The translations under genes and the position numbers were made by a program. A stretch of DNA of 64,000 nucleotides from Thalassotalea sp. G2M2-11 (GTDB lineage: Bacteria > Pseudomonadota > Gammaproteobacteria > Enterobacterales > Alteromonadaceae): the NCBI RefSeq assembly GCF_017168195.1, contig NZ_JADNYL010000004.1, forward strand, positions 248,001 through 312,000, read 5' to 3'. How positions within the stretch are numbered: position 1 is the first letter of the stretch; each line of letters starts with the position of its first letter. Positions 1-7,880 of the stretch are shown one piece after another. The notes beneath the pieces were generated by a model. That model was not told the DNA's origin. It saw only the letters and a list, made by a program, of their open reading frames with translations, and ran no database searches.

Positions 1-210
1 ATGACGATCTGTGTCGTCCATCACTTCAGTTGTGATTAACCCTTCCTCTATTTCACGTAATGCGATAACAGTAGGTTTATCATTTTCTAACTCAACCAAA
101 GGTTCTTTACCACCCGTCGCTATTTGACGAGCACGACGAGATGCAATTAACACCAAGTCAAAACGATTACCGACTTTATCTACGGCATCTTCAACAGTTA
201 CGCGAGCCAT
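1..210 (-). CDS. rpoZ: RNA polymerase omega subunit (3' end cut by window)
   Basis: The first 70 codons of the omega subunit of RNA polymerase, which helps assemble and stabilise beta-prime. The start codon is at 208-210 and the protein begins [20 protein letters not shown], followed by the conserved ASRRARQ segment and the '[12 protein letters not shown]' region typical of gammaproteobacterial RpoZ. The C-terminal tail lies outside the window. It sits 54 bases downstream of gmk on the same strand, the usual gmk-rpoZ order that continues to spoT in this group, so co-transcription with gmk is likely. Confidence 0.97.
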   Translation of the reverse strand, partial: MARVTVEDAVDKVGNRFDLVLIASRRARQIATGGKEPLVELENDKPTVIALREIEEGLITTEVMDDTDRH

Positions 211-264
211 TTGGTCACTCCAACGATTAAAATTTACAAAATAGTTGCGTAGTTTACTATGTGC

Positions 265-894
265 TTAATCGTTAGCCAATAGATCTTTGAATAAAAGTTG
301 ATGATTTTCGACTTGTTGGCTACGTTTTAAACGTTGATTTTCGACAATCGTGGTTAAATCAGCCAGTGCCTGATCAAAATTATCGTTAATGATGATGTAG
401 TCGAACTCTTGATAATGGGAGCACTCCGCTTGTGCTTGTGCCATTCGTTGTTGAATGGTTTCTTCGCTGTCTTGTCCGCGACTGCGTAGGCGGTTTTCTA
501 ATTCTTGTTTAGAGGGAGGGCTGATAAATATGGTGGTAACACCCGGTTTTTTTAATCTCACTTGTTGTGCACCTTGCCAATCAATATCAAGAAACACATC
601 AATTCCCTGTGCTAATTGTGCGTCAATTGCCGTTTCAGAAGTGCCGTAATAGTTACCGAATACTTCTGCGTACTCATAAAACTCTTTTTGTGCGATTTGT
701 TGTTTAAATTGCTCTACTGTAACAAAGTGATAATGCTGACCATCGATTTCACCCGGACGAGGATCACGCGTGGTATGAGAAACTGATACTTGCATTACCC
801 GTGCGCTGGGTTGCTTTAATAGCGCTGAAATTAAACTGGATTTACCAGCACCGCTAGGAGCTGAAAGGATAAATAAGTTGCCTGTAACCGCCAC
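265..894 (-). CDS. gmk: guanylate kinase
   Basis: Cytosolic kinase that phosphorylates GMP to GDP with ATP. The P-loop [10 protein letters not shown] is at the N-terminus, followed by the GMP-binding segment [20 protein letters not shown], the [10 protein letters not shown] motif, DIDWQGAQQ and the lid SRGQDSEE. I place the start at the GTG at 892-894 because GAGG lies six bases upstream; this gives 209 aa, close to the E. coli enzyme (207 aa). An in-frame TTG at 904-906 would add four residues but has no better ribosome site. It is probably transcribed with rpoZ. Confidence 0.95.
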   Translation of the reverse strand: MAVTGNLFILSAPSGAGKSSLISALLKQPSARVMQVSVSHTTRDPRPGEIDGQHYHFVTVEQFKQQIAQKEFYEYAEVFGNYYGTSETAIDAQLAQGIDVFLDIDWQGAQQVRLKKPGVTTIFISPPSKQELENRLRSRGQDSEETIQQRMAQAQAECSHYQEFDYIIINDNFDQALADLTTIVENQRLKRSQQVENHQLLFKDLLAND

Positions 895-990
895 GACTAA
901 CCTCAAGTAGTTTGTATTAAAAAGCGAACTATAGCTGAAATCGTCAAACGTTGCGATTATCTCTGGGCACTTGTTGTTATTTTTGACTTA

Positions 991-1020
991 AAAAAAACCG
1001 CGCCTTAATTAGCGCGGTTT
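991..1020 (-). terminator. rho-independent terminator after aspC
   Basis: Perfect 9-bp stem AAACCGCGC / GCGCGGTTT (995-1003 and 1012-1020) with an 8-base loop. On the minus strand it is followed by a run of T (991-997). It lies 25 bases past the aspC stop codon. The plus-strand copy also has Ts, but no plus-strand gene ends here. Confidence 0.88.
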
Positions 1021-1044
1021 TATTAAAAACACAACAAATGGTGT

Positions 1045-2232
1045 TTACAACACTTTTGCAATAGATTGCGCTAAGTAATCGACATTTGAGTTTGCAATGC
1101 CGGCAATGCTCATGCGGCTTGAACCCACCATATAAATGCTGTATTCGTCTTGTAATTGTTGTACTTGCTCAGGTGTTATACCTAAGAAAGAGAACATACC
1201 TTTTTGACGAGTGATAAAGCTAAAGTCACGAGAAACACCTTGTTCTTTGAGTTTATCAACAATCAACTGGCGATTGCCGTTAATGCGATCACGCATTTCT
1301 TTTAACTCGCCGTACCATTGATGACGCAATTCATCAGAATTCAAAATGGTTTCTACTAAGGCTGCACCATGCGCTGGTGGCATTGAGTAGATACAACGAA
1401 CCACAGAGAGTAAAACCGAGTTTGCAATATCAGCGGCATTAGCTGATGAACCAATAATGGTAGTTGCACCAATACGTTCACGATATAAACCGAAGTTTTT
1501 TGAACATGAACTACAAACGATCATCTCGTTAACACTTTCGGCAACTAAGCGTAAACCGTAGGCATCTTCATCTAAACCGCTACCAAAACCTTGGTAAGCC
1601 ATATCTACAACAGGTAAAAAGCCCACTGTTTTTGCAACTTCGGCTACTTGCTGCCATTGCTCTTGATTAAGATCCATACCACTTGGGTTGTGACAACAAG
1701 CGTGTAACAACACGGCATCATCGGCGCTAACTTCTTTGAGAGCGGCAAGCATGCCATCAAAATCTAAGTCTTTATTTTCGTAATCATAATAAGGGTAAGT
1801 TTTTACGGTTAAGCCAGCCGCCTCAAATAAACCAGTATGATTCGCCCATGTTGGATTACTGACCCAAATAGTAGCACCGGCTTTACAAGATTTGATAAAT
1901 TCAGCTGCAACACGTAATGCCCCTGTGCCACCTGGAGTTGATACGGTACGGGCACGGTTTTCAATAAGTACTTTGTGATTACCAAAAATCAATTTGCTCA
2001 TTTCGTCATTAAATAAAGGTGAGCCTGTTGGGCCAATATAGACTTTGGTATCTTCGTTATCGTGGCGATATTTTTCTGCCTTTTTCACACAATCTAAAAT
2101 GGCTGTGTGACCAGCTTCATCTTTATATACACCAACACCCAAATCAATTTTTTGTGGGTTTGCATCTTCACGATATTTAGCCAATAAACCTAAAATAGGA
2201 TCGGCTGGCAAGGCCTTTAAGCTACCAAACAT
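1045..2232 (-). CDS. aspC: aspartate/aromatic aminotransferase (PLP, class I)
   Basis: Cytosolic PLP enzyme that swaps amino groups between aspartate or aromatic amino acids and 2-oxoglutarate. At 395 aa it matches the family length (E. coli AspC 396). The PLP lysine is K245 in SCSKNFGLYRER, the pyridine-nitrogen aspartate is D210 in VVDMAYQGFG, and HNPSG is present. The N-terminus (PADPILGL, GVYKDE) and RDFSFI...GMFSFLG are closer to AspC than to TyrB, so the symbol is by resemblance. It appears monocistronic, with its own terminator downstream and about 260 bases of non-coding DNA upstream. Confidence 0.93.
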   Translation of the reverse strand: MFGSLKALPADPILGLLAKYREDANPQKIDLGVGVYKDEAGHTAILDCVKKAEKYRHDNEDTKVYIGPTGSPLFNDEMSKLIFGNHKVLIENRARTVSTPGGTGALRVAAEFIKSCKAGATIWVSNPTWANHTGLFEAAGLTVKTYPYYDYENKDLDFDGMLAALKEVSADDAVLLHACCHNPSGMDLNQEQWQQVAEVAKTVGFLPVVDMAYQGFGSGLDEDAYGLRLVAESVNEMIVCSSCSKNFGLYRERIGATTIIGSSANAADIANSVLLSVVRCIYSMPPAHGAALVETILNSDELRHQWYGELKEMRDRINGNRQLIVDKLKEQGVSRDFSFITRQKGMFSFLGITPEQVQQLQDEYSIYMVGSSRMSIAGIANSNVDYLAQSIAKVL

Positions 2233-2438
2233 GTCTCCATTTACCTTATTTAAATGTGGGATTTCACTAGATTTTACGCCGTCGCAAAATTAGTTGATAA
2301 AATCCGCAATGATTAAAGCGCCAGCATAGCTTTAAACTGGGTAAAATTAAAGCGCTTTAAATGAAAAAAACCGAGAAGATATAGTACTTTTAGCACTATT
2401 TAATAGCGGAACAAATTTTGTGGTTAACCATGAAAATT

Positions 2439-2478
2439 TACGCAACGAATTCTATACAGCTAAAGAACGCGTTGCGTA
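2439..2478. repeat. 9-bp perfect inverted repeat in the aspC/DUF445 gap
   Basis: TACGCAACG (2439-2447) and CGTTGCGTA (2470-2478) are separated by 22 bases, 13 bases beyond the stop of the DUF445 gene (minus strand). There is no T run, so a terminator role is doubtful. It may protect the mRNA 3' end or be a protein-binding site. Confidence 0.4.
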
Positions 2479-2490
2479 GCTATGAAAAAA

Positions 2491-3201
2491 TCATATATTA
2501 CCTGAAACTGAGGCGATTAAGCCGATAACTCCGCCGAAAACACCTCCCCACACAACTAACCAACCTAAGTGTTTGCGGATCATGTCTTGGACAATTTCCT
2601 TTACAACTTGAGGGGTGAGTTCATTTAGGCGCTTTTCAATAATATCACTGACTTTTAAACGCATGCCGGTGATCACATTAGGTTGCTCTAATTGATCGCG
2701 TAGAATGGTATTAAATTGTTCACTTTGTGATATATCGCCCATGGTCGCTTTCATTTTCTCAATAAAGGGTTCTCGTAATGGTTGTAATGCTTCTGCGCCA
2801 CCGACCATGGCTAACATACCGCCAAATGAAGATGATTCAATTACCTTGATCAGCTCATCAAAGGCAGGCGATAAATCGACTTTTTCGATAACAGGAGCTA
2901 AATCGAGCGTGCTGGCATTGCCTGAGCTGTCAGACAGAAAGCGATCAATATTTTCTTCCGTGAAAAATTGCTCCATCATTAAGTTGCGAATACCGTGTTT
3001 GAAATCTTCAAACCTTGCCGGAATGACACCTGAGCCATATAAAAAAGGCACTTTTTCAAATAGCATATGCACGGCTAACCAGTTTGTAATTGCGCCGGAT
3101 AGGGCAAATAACCCAATCGCATAAATAATTGCTTGATTTGATAGATAGCCGCCTAAGGTTAAGGCAAATGCGATCACATTCGTGATTACACTTTTATTCA
3201 C
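2491..3201 (-). CDS. DUF445 family membrane protein
   Basis: A 236-aa inner-membrane protein of the DUF445 (YheB-like) family, function unknown. Two hydrophobic segments lie near the N-terminus (about residues 5-45) with the family signature GAITNWLAVHMLFEKVPFLYGSGVIP, and a third at the C-terminus (HLGWLVVWGGVFGGVIGLIAS). The middle is a soluble helical domain. It is divergent from the cyclophilin gene 97 bases away and sits alone in its transcription unit. Confidence 0.87.
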   Translation of the reverse strand: MNKSVITNVIAFALTLGGYLSNQAIIYAIGLFALSGAITNWLAVHMLFEKVPFLYGSGVIPARFEDFKHGIRNLMMEQFFTEENIDRFLSDSSGNASTLDLAPVIEKVDLSPAFDELIKVIESSSFGGMLAMVGGAEALQPLREPFIEKMKATMGDISQSEQFNTILRDQLEQPNVITGMRLKVSDIIEKRLNELTPQVVKEIVQDMIRKHLGWLVVWGGVFGGVIGLIASVSGNI

Positions 3202-3298
3202 TGTTTTACTCCACGCTGTTATGGTATTAATGCGGGTTAGTTTACCAAGCGATAGCTATTGCGCCAACAGCCGCATAAGAGAAAAATAAGGATAATCA

Positions 3299-4150
3299 AT
3301 GAACAACAAAGTATTTATCAGTTTGGCATTAATGCTTGCGGTCGTCATGACCAGTGCTCAGGCAACATCGTCTGTTTGGCGTGAGGTTAAGCCAGAGAAT
3401 ATGGTATTAATGACATTACCCCATGGCAAGGTGGTGATAGAGTTAGCACCACAATTTGCGCCTAACCATGTAGAGCGCTTTAAAAGTTTAGTGAGTAAAG
3501 GTTTTTACGATGGCACCGAGTTTTATCGGGTGATTGATGGTTTTGTCGCCCAAGGTGGGCCTAAAGATGGTAGTGCCAAAGATAAATCGGTCTCGCCTTT
3601 AGCCATAGAAGGGGATTTTACTCCAGAAAAAAATTGGTCTTTTACCTTAGTGCAAGACAAAGATATGTTTGCCCCGCAAACGGGATTTAAAGCGGGATTT
3701 GCGTTAGGTTATAGCCCAAATGAACAAAAAGCCTGGATGTTGCATTGTCCTGGGGTTATTGCCATGGCACGCGAAAATGGCGCTAATACGGCAACCAGTC
3801 ACTTTTATATCACTAATGGTCAAGCGCCCCGTTACTTAGATCGTATTATGACAGTATTCGGCCGTGTTATTTATGGCATGAATCATGTGCAAGCGATTAC
3901 CCGGACATCGGTGATTGATGGAGAAGAGCCCGTTGATAAGAGTGATTATACACCAATGGTGTCGGTACAATTGATGTCAGATGTACCGAAAGAAAAACAA
4001 ATTCATTTAGCGGTTAAAAATACCGAACACCCAAGCTATGCAAAAAAATTGGCAGATCGTAGAAAGCGCGAGCATGCGTTTTTCTATAAGAAGCCACCAC
4101 CGGTGTTAGACATATGCCAAACGCCTGTCGGGGTGAAGCTGATTAAATAG
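3299..4150 (+). CDS. secreted cyclophilin-type peptidyl-prolyl isomerase
   Basis: A 283-aa protein with a signal peptide (MNNKVFISLALMLAVVMTSAQA) and a cyclophilin domain: APNHVERFKSLVSKGFYDGT, EFYRVIDGFVAQGG and the later SHFYITNGQAPRYLD and TVFGRV motifs. Expected to catalyse proline cis-trans isomerisation during protein folding in the periplasm. It is longer than PpiA (190 aa): there is an insert around residues 100-145 and a basic C-terminal tail. AAGG lies 8 bases before the ATG. A hairpin terminator follows at 4175. Confidence 0.9.
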   Translation: MNNKVFISLALMLAVVMTSAQATSSVWREVKPENMVLMTLPHGKVVIELAPQFAPNHVERFKSLVSKGFYDGTEFYRVIDGFVAQGGPKDGSAKDKSVSPLAIEGDFTPEKNWSFTLVQDKDMFAPQTGFKAGFALGYSPNEQKAWMLHCPGVIAMARENGANTATSHFYITNGQAPRYLDRIMTVFGRVIYGMNHVQAITRTSVIDGEEPVDKSDYTPMVSVQLMSDVPKEKQIHLAVKNTEHPSYAKKLADRRKREHAFFYKKPPPVLDICQTPVGVKLIK

Positions 4151-4174
4151 TTAACTTGTTTGATGAAATAGGCA

Positions 4175-4218
4175 AATGAGTTGCATTCATTAATGTGCAA
4201 CTCATTGAAAGTTTTTTT
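4175..4218 (+). terminator. terminator after the cyclophilin gene
   Basis: An 11-bp perfect stem AATGAGTTGCA / TGCAACTCATT (4175-4185 and 4196-4206) with a 10-base loop, then a T run at 4212-4218. It reads as a terminator for the plus-strand cyclophilin gene. The same hairpin lies just past the stop of the convergent lipoprotein gene and could serve both. Confidence 0.72.
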
Positions 4219-4630
4219 ATGAGGGATCTTTGAGTAGTTCGTCAACCAGCCAAGTATCACCTTGCTTTAATAACCTGATGCGTTTCATTTCTTTATAGGT
4301 TTTACCATTGCGGTCACCGGTAAATAAAATGGTGAGATTTCCTGAAGTATTAAACTCTTCACGTACTTTAAAGTCAGCTAAAGCGGCATTTATCGTGGTA
4401 GAATCGAAGGTCATATTGAAGATTCGTCGAGCAACATTTTTTGCTGTGTGGAATTGCTTTATTTCTTTTGCAAAACGAGGTGTGCAATACTTCAGGGCTT
4501 GATCAAGATCTTTTTGATTGTATAAGGCATCGAAAAATGCGACAGCAACTTGATCAGCAGATACTTCAGTATTCTTGTTGCAAGCGAAAAGTGCTAATCC
4601 CATAAAAAAAGTGAAAAAAATAGATTTCAT
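4217..4630 (-). CDS. small lipoprotein, DUF4878-like fold possible
   Basis: A 137-aa predicted lipoprotein: MKSIFFTFFMGLALFACNKN has a lipobox ending in C17. I start it at the ATG at 4628-4630, with AGG about 8 bases upstream. The body (VAVAFFDALYNQKDLDQALKYCTPRFAKE..., ending in W-L-V-D-E) resembles the small alpha+beta NTF2-like/DUF4878 lipoproteins, but that is by general pattern only. It is 16 bases downstream of a 60-aa gene, and both lie behind the cyclic-di-GMP riboswitch, so expression is probably set by that second messenger. Confidence 0.75.
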   Translation of the reverse strand: MKSIFFTFFMGLALFACNKNTEVSADQVAVAFFDALYNQKDLDQALKYCTPRFAKEIKQFHTAKNVARRIFNMTFDSTTINAALADFKVREEFNTSGNLTILFTGDRNGKTYKEMKRIRLLKQGDTWLVDELLKDPS

Positions 4631-4646
4631 TTTATCTACCTGTTGT

Positions 4647-4829
4647 TTACTGATAGTTCCCAATATAGTTGGATTCAATAAATTCAGTGATTGCGCACAG
4701 TGCTAAAAGTGGCTGTGCTTCTGACTCAGTCAGATAAAGTGGTTGACTATTAATGCCCGCCACAAAACTTTTATTATCAATTATTGTTATCCAATTAGCA
4801 GTATAGGCTTTTTTCTGTTCATCACACAT
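4647..4829 (-). CDS. 60-aa hypothetical protein behind c-di-GMP riboswitch
   Basis: A short ORF beginning MCDEQKKAYTANWITIIDNK, with no signal peptide or membrane segment. I do not recognise a family. Support comes from context: it is the first open frame after the riboswitch, has a weak ribosome site (GCGAG about 9 bases before ATG), and is followed after 16 bases by the lipoprotein gene on the same strand. The composition looks coding. It could be a small regulator or a partner of the lipoprotein; nothing in the sequence decides. Confidence 0.55.
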   Translation of the reverse strand: MCDEQKKAYTANWITIIDNKSFVAGINSQPLYLTESEAQPLLALCAITEFIESNYIGNYQ

Positions 4830-4936
4830 AATTTACTCGCTTATTTAACATAAGTTACAAGGTTTGCATGCTGAAATGTGTAGAAGAGAACTTCTAAAGT
4901 ACCAGGGGATATTGACATGGTTATGATTCAATACTC

Positions 4937-5034
4937 CAGTGTTGGTAGCTACGCTATCATAGAAGCTAGATTGTGCTTCCTTAGATCGTCGGCTTTGCGT
5001 CCTAGGTTTTCACCTAGTTTGCCATTTTCAACTG
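4937..5034 (-). ncRNA. cyclic-di-GMP-I (GEMM-I) riboswitch
   Basis: Read on the minus strand, all hallmarks of the class I aptamer are present. ATGGCAAAC (5015-5023) is followed by stem CTAGGT, a GAAA tetraloop, stem ACCTAG and then GACGCAAAGCC (4990-5000). The P3 arm carries an 11-nt tetraloop-receptor-like pair (CTAAG...TATG) around a GAAGC/GCTTC stem, and P1 closes as CAGTTG with CAA-CA-CTG. The base equivalent to Vc2 G20 is G and the A47 equivalent is kept, favouring c-di-GMP over cGAMP. The 107 bases to the ATG at 4829 hold a short hairpin (4881-4896) but no clear U-tract terminator, so the output mode is unresolved. Confidence 0.92.
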
Positions 5035-5057
5035 ATGCATAATAAATTTAACTGATT

Positions 5058-5085
5058 TTAATACAAATGTACAGAAAGCAAACAA
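5058..5085 (-). promoter_or_regulatory. candidate sigma-70 promoter for the riboswitch transcript
   Basis: On the minus strand, TTGTTT (5080-5085) and TATTAA (5058-5063) are 16 bases apart. Initiation would fall near 5050, a few bases before the aptamer begins at 5034, which is the right geometry. Assigned by eye only. Confidence 0.5.
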
Positions 5086-5210
5086 CAGCCGGTAACTGTG
5101 TATAACCATTAAGATATCAATAGTTATTGCACGCCTTGCTCTCTTTCCTCAAGATCATTGATTCAGTTATCGTATGTAAGATGTATTTGCTTAAAAAGTT
5201 AGTCTTTGTT

Positions 5211-5239
5211 TAGTGGTTAATACCAGATGTTAACCACTA
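5211..5239 (-). terminator. hairpin spanning the greB stop codon
   Basis: TAGTGGTTAA (5211-5220) and TTAACCACTA (5230-5239) form a perfect 10-bp stem with a 9-base loop that includes the last codons and the TAA of greB. No strong T run follows on the minus strand, so termination or mRNA 3'-end protection are both possible. Confidence 0.5.
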
Positions 5240-5687
5240 ATAACTCGCGTTCGCCTTCAGGGGTTTTTACTATCACATCGTCATCAACGGTTTTACCTAA
5301 CAGAGCACGAGCCATGGGAGAGTCTATGCTGATTTCTCCTTTTTTGACGTCCCATTCATCGGGGCCAACTAAGCGGTAAGTGACTTCTTTATCTTGTTCA
5401 TCGAGCAAGGTTACCCAAGCGCCAAAATAGACTTTACCTTCTTGTTGCTTTTCTGGGTAGACAATTTGTAAATCGTCAAGACGCTTCATTAAAAAGCGTA
5501 CTCTTCGATCAATTTCGCGTAAACGCTTTTTACCATAGATATATTCGGCATTTTCACTGCGATCTCCTAAGGCTGCCGCTTCTGAAACGGCTCTGGTGAT
5601 ACGCGGGCGTTCGTCTTTCCATAAAAACTTAAGTTCTTTATCGAGGCGATCCCAGCCTGCGCGAGTGATGTAGTTGGATTTTTTCAT
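5217..5687 (-). CDS. greB: transcription elongation factor GreB
   Basis: Stimulates cleavage of the backtracked 3' RNA end by RNA polymerase. The N-terminal coiled coil carries the catalytic acidic tip in LGDRSENAEYIYGKKRLREIDRR, and the C-terminal FKBP-like domain has GAWVTLLDE and ISIDSPMARALLGK. The start is taken at the ATG at 5685-5687 (MKKSNYITRAGWDRL), giving 156 aa (E. coli GreB 158). An upstream in-frame TTG at 5723 would add 12 residues with no homology support. The divergent neighbour starts at 5813. Confidence 0.95.
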   Translation of the reverse strand: MKKSNYITRAGWDRLDKELKFLWKDERPRITRAVSEAAALGDRSENAEYIYGKKRLREIDRRVRFLMKRLDDLQIVYPEKQQEGKVYFGAWVTLLDEQDKEVTYRLVGPDEWDVKKGEISIDSPMARALLGKTVDDDVIVKTPEGERELLVVNIWY

Positions 5688-5812
5688 AGGTTTTATTTTA
5701 TCGGTAAAGCGAGCAGGGAACAATATTGAAATTTATTAGTAACTAGCTGCAACTTTTTTGGCTCCCTGTCGTAATTGCTATTGAGACCTAAATATTTTTT
5801 TGGGAGAAAAAA

Positions 5813-7822
5813 ATGAATAAGTTATCCAATTTTATCGTATCTGTATTCATCATTGTTGGGCTTTGCGCTTGTGGAGGCGGGGGCGGAGGTGGCGGCAATA
5901 GTAATACCCCTTCAGATCCTTATACGCCAGATCAACCCGATAGCCCGTCCGTTGTCTTTCCGAGTCAAAGCAGTACGCCAACCATGGTGACCTTAGCTGA
6001 GCAAGGTGTGATATACACTACAGATTCAGGCTTATCACTGTATTTTTTCGATAATGATAGCGCGGGCAGTTCAGCGTGTAATGCCGAAGATGGAGCACCT
6101 GCGGGAGGGAGTAATGATAGCAATAGTTGTGCTGCACTTTGGCCACCTTTGTTAGCAGATAGTGGTGCGCAGGCAAGTGGCGACTTTACGCTAATTACAA
6201 GAGCGGATGGCACTATGCAATGGGCGTGGCATGACTATCCACTGTACAGCTATATCAATGATAGTGCAGAAGGCGACACTAATGGCGATGGGTTGAATGA
6301 TATATGGCATTTAGCCAGACCAATACCGGTCACTACCTCTGATGATATGGTCATGGGGCAGCTTGTTGCCAGTAGTCAGGTATTAATGGCAAGTATGAGT
6401 AACAATGTTATCGCTATTAACCGAATGAATAAAGACGGCTTTAGTCTTTATACTTTTGACCAAGATAGTATTGATCAAATTAATTGTCTCAGTGAAAACT
6501 GCATTAACAACTGGCCGCCTTTGGTCGCCGATCAAGGGGCTCGTACCTACGGAAAATTCTCAACCATAGACCACGGTGAATATTATCAGTGGGCATATAA
6601 TGGTATTCCACTTTACTTGTTTGCCAACGACAATGCTGCTGGCGACATGTTAGGAGATGGTGTCGCTGATGTTTGGCACTTGGCAAGTACAGCCCCTGCT
6701 ATTTTCCGTATGAATCAAGCAGGTACATTACTCACATCAACAGGTATCACTCATGTGTTGGCAGAAGATAGCGAAGGTTCTGGTAATTTTGTTGATAAAC
6801 AAACAAATCAAGACCAGTTCACTCTGTATATCTTTGATAATGATGACACTAATGTATCAAATTGTAGTGGCAGCTGCGCAGTAAACTGGCCACCTTTCTT
6901 AGCCCAAGACAGTGACAGCGCCATAGGTGATTTTGATATTTTCACTCGGGATGATGGTCATCGCCAGTGGAGCTATCTAGGTGATCCCTTGTATTTTTAC
7001 ATTGGTGATACAGATAAAGGACAAGCAAACGGTGATGGTATCAATGGTGTTTGGCATGTGATCGATCCCATCATGAAAACCCAGTTTATGGCACAAAGCA
7101 ATACTCTTGGTGAGGTGTTAACCGTTAAAGGCATGACTTCTGTACTGATGAGTGATGGCAATGGCGGTTTTGAAGCGATGACTGAGGATAAAACTGGTTT
7201 TGCATTGTATATTTTTAATCAGGACACACAAGGTGTTTCAAATTGTAATTCCGATTCTTGTATTGCAGCTTGGCCGCCGTTATTAGCGACTGATGATGAT
7301 ACGGCGATGGCACCATTTAGCATTATCAACCGCATGGATGGCAATAAACAATGGGCAATTAATGGTAAGCCGTTGTATTTCTATACTCCTGATACCAGCG
7401 CCACAGATGTTAGTGGTGAGGGGGTAAATAATATTTGGTATGTTGCCAGACCAGCCCCCGTTCGTGTGTATAGTCATGATCCCAAAGGTGATATTTTGGT
7501 GGCCAATGGTGAACTGCAACCCAGTATGGGAAAAACAGCTGACGAGTTGAAAGAGTTAACCCTTTATACCTTTAATTCAGACGTTAAGGACTCAGGTGAA
7601 TCTGCCTGTTTTGATGATTGCGCACAAACTTGGCCGCCCCTATATGCAAGCGACAATGATCAGCCGTATGGGTTGTTTACTATCATAGATCGCGTCGAAA
7701 CCGATAATACCAACACTAGGCAATGGGCCTATAAAGGTAAGCCTTTGTATTTCTATACCCCAGATAGTCAGCTTGGAGATACTTATGGTGATTACCCTGG
7801 CTGGCCGTTAGCTCGTCCATAG
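5813..7822 (+). CDS. lipoprotein with five Lipoprotein_15 (secreted-repeat) domains
   Basis: A 669-aa surface or periplasmic lipoprotein. The signal peptide ends in a lipobox at C20 (GLCAC), followed by an eight-glycine tether and a Pro/Ser/Asp-rich linker. Five repeats of about 115 residues follow, each with L-Y-x-F-[DN]-x-D, a pair of cysteines (C-x-x-x-C in repeats 2-5), W-P-P, a QWA/QWS core and P-L-Y-x-[YF]. This is the Lipoprotein_15/COG4315 'Yx(FWY)xxD' family, function unknown. Repeat 1 has a longer inter-cysteine insert. It is the first gene of a six-gene operon with two haem proteins and an ECF sigma factor, suggesting a redox or ligand-binding role outside the cytoplasm (inference). 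Confidence 0.88.
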   Translation: MNKLSNFIVSVFIIVGLCACGGGGGGGGNSNTPSDPYTPDQPDSPSVVFPSQSSTPTMVTLAEQGVIYTTDSGLSLYFFDNDSAGSSACNAEDGAPAGGSNDSNSCAALWPPLLADSGAQASGDFTLITRADGTMQWAWHDYPLYSYINDSAEGDTNGDGLNDIWHLARPIPVTTSDDMVMGQLVASSQVLMASMSNNVIAINRMNKDGFSLYTFDQDSIDQINCLSENCINNWPPLVADQGARTYGKFSTIDHGEYYQWAYNGIPLYLFANDNAAGDMLGDGVADVWHLASTAPAIFRMNQAGTLLTSTGITHVLAEDSEGSGNFVDKQTNQDQFTLYIFDNDDTNVSNCSGSCAVNWPPFLAQDSDSAIGDFDIFTRDDGHRQWSYLGDPLYFYIGDTDKGQANGDGINGVWHVIDPIMKTQFMAQSNTLGEVLTVKGMTSVLMSDGNGGFEAMTEDKTGFALYIFNQDTQGVSNCNSDSCIAAWPPLLATDDDTAMAPFSIINRMDGNKQWAINGKPLYFYTPDTSATDVSGEGVNNIWYVARPAPVRVYSHDPKGDILVANGELQPSMGKTADELKELTLYTFNSDVKDSGESACFDDCAQTWPPLYASDNDQPYGLFTIIDRVETDNTNTRQWAYKGKPLYFYTPDSQLGDTYGDYPGWPLARP

Positions 7823-7843
7823 CATTAAACCGTAGTCAAAGCT

Positions 7844-7860
7844 GCCGGGCTGTGCCCGGC
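7844..7860 (+). repeat. GC-rich hairpin between operon genes
   Basis: GCCGGGC-TGT-GCCCGGC is a perfect 7-bp stem with a 3-base loop in the 58-base gap after the Lipoprotein_15 gene. There is no T tract, so it is more likely an mRNA-stabilising or processing element that lets the first gene be expressed more than the rest than a full terminator. Confidence 0.5.
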
Positions 7861-7880
7861 GGTATAACAGGATTAGTATC

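Noticed and set aside
2430-2490. Short reading frame starting ATGAAAATTTAC between aspC and the DUF445 gene
   Set aside because: It runs into the oppositely transcribed DUF445 gene, has no ribosome site and no coding character.
4881-4896. TAGAAG-TTCT-CTTCTA as the riboswitch terminator
   Set aside because: Six base pairs of low GC content and no T tract; it may belong to the leader structure but is not a credible terminator alone.
5750-5775. Possible ECF promoter (CAACTT ... CGTAAT) before the haem operon
   Set aside because: The spacer is only 14 bases and the -35 is a poor match to known ECF classes, so it is too weak to annotate although autoregulation by the sigma factor remains plausible.
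5865-5896. Glycine-coding G-rich tract as a phase-variable repeat
   Set aside because: The codons alternate (GGA, GGC, GGG, GGT) and the longest G run is only five, so slipped-strand switching is unlikely.
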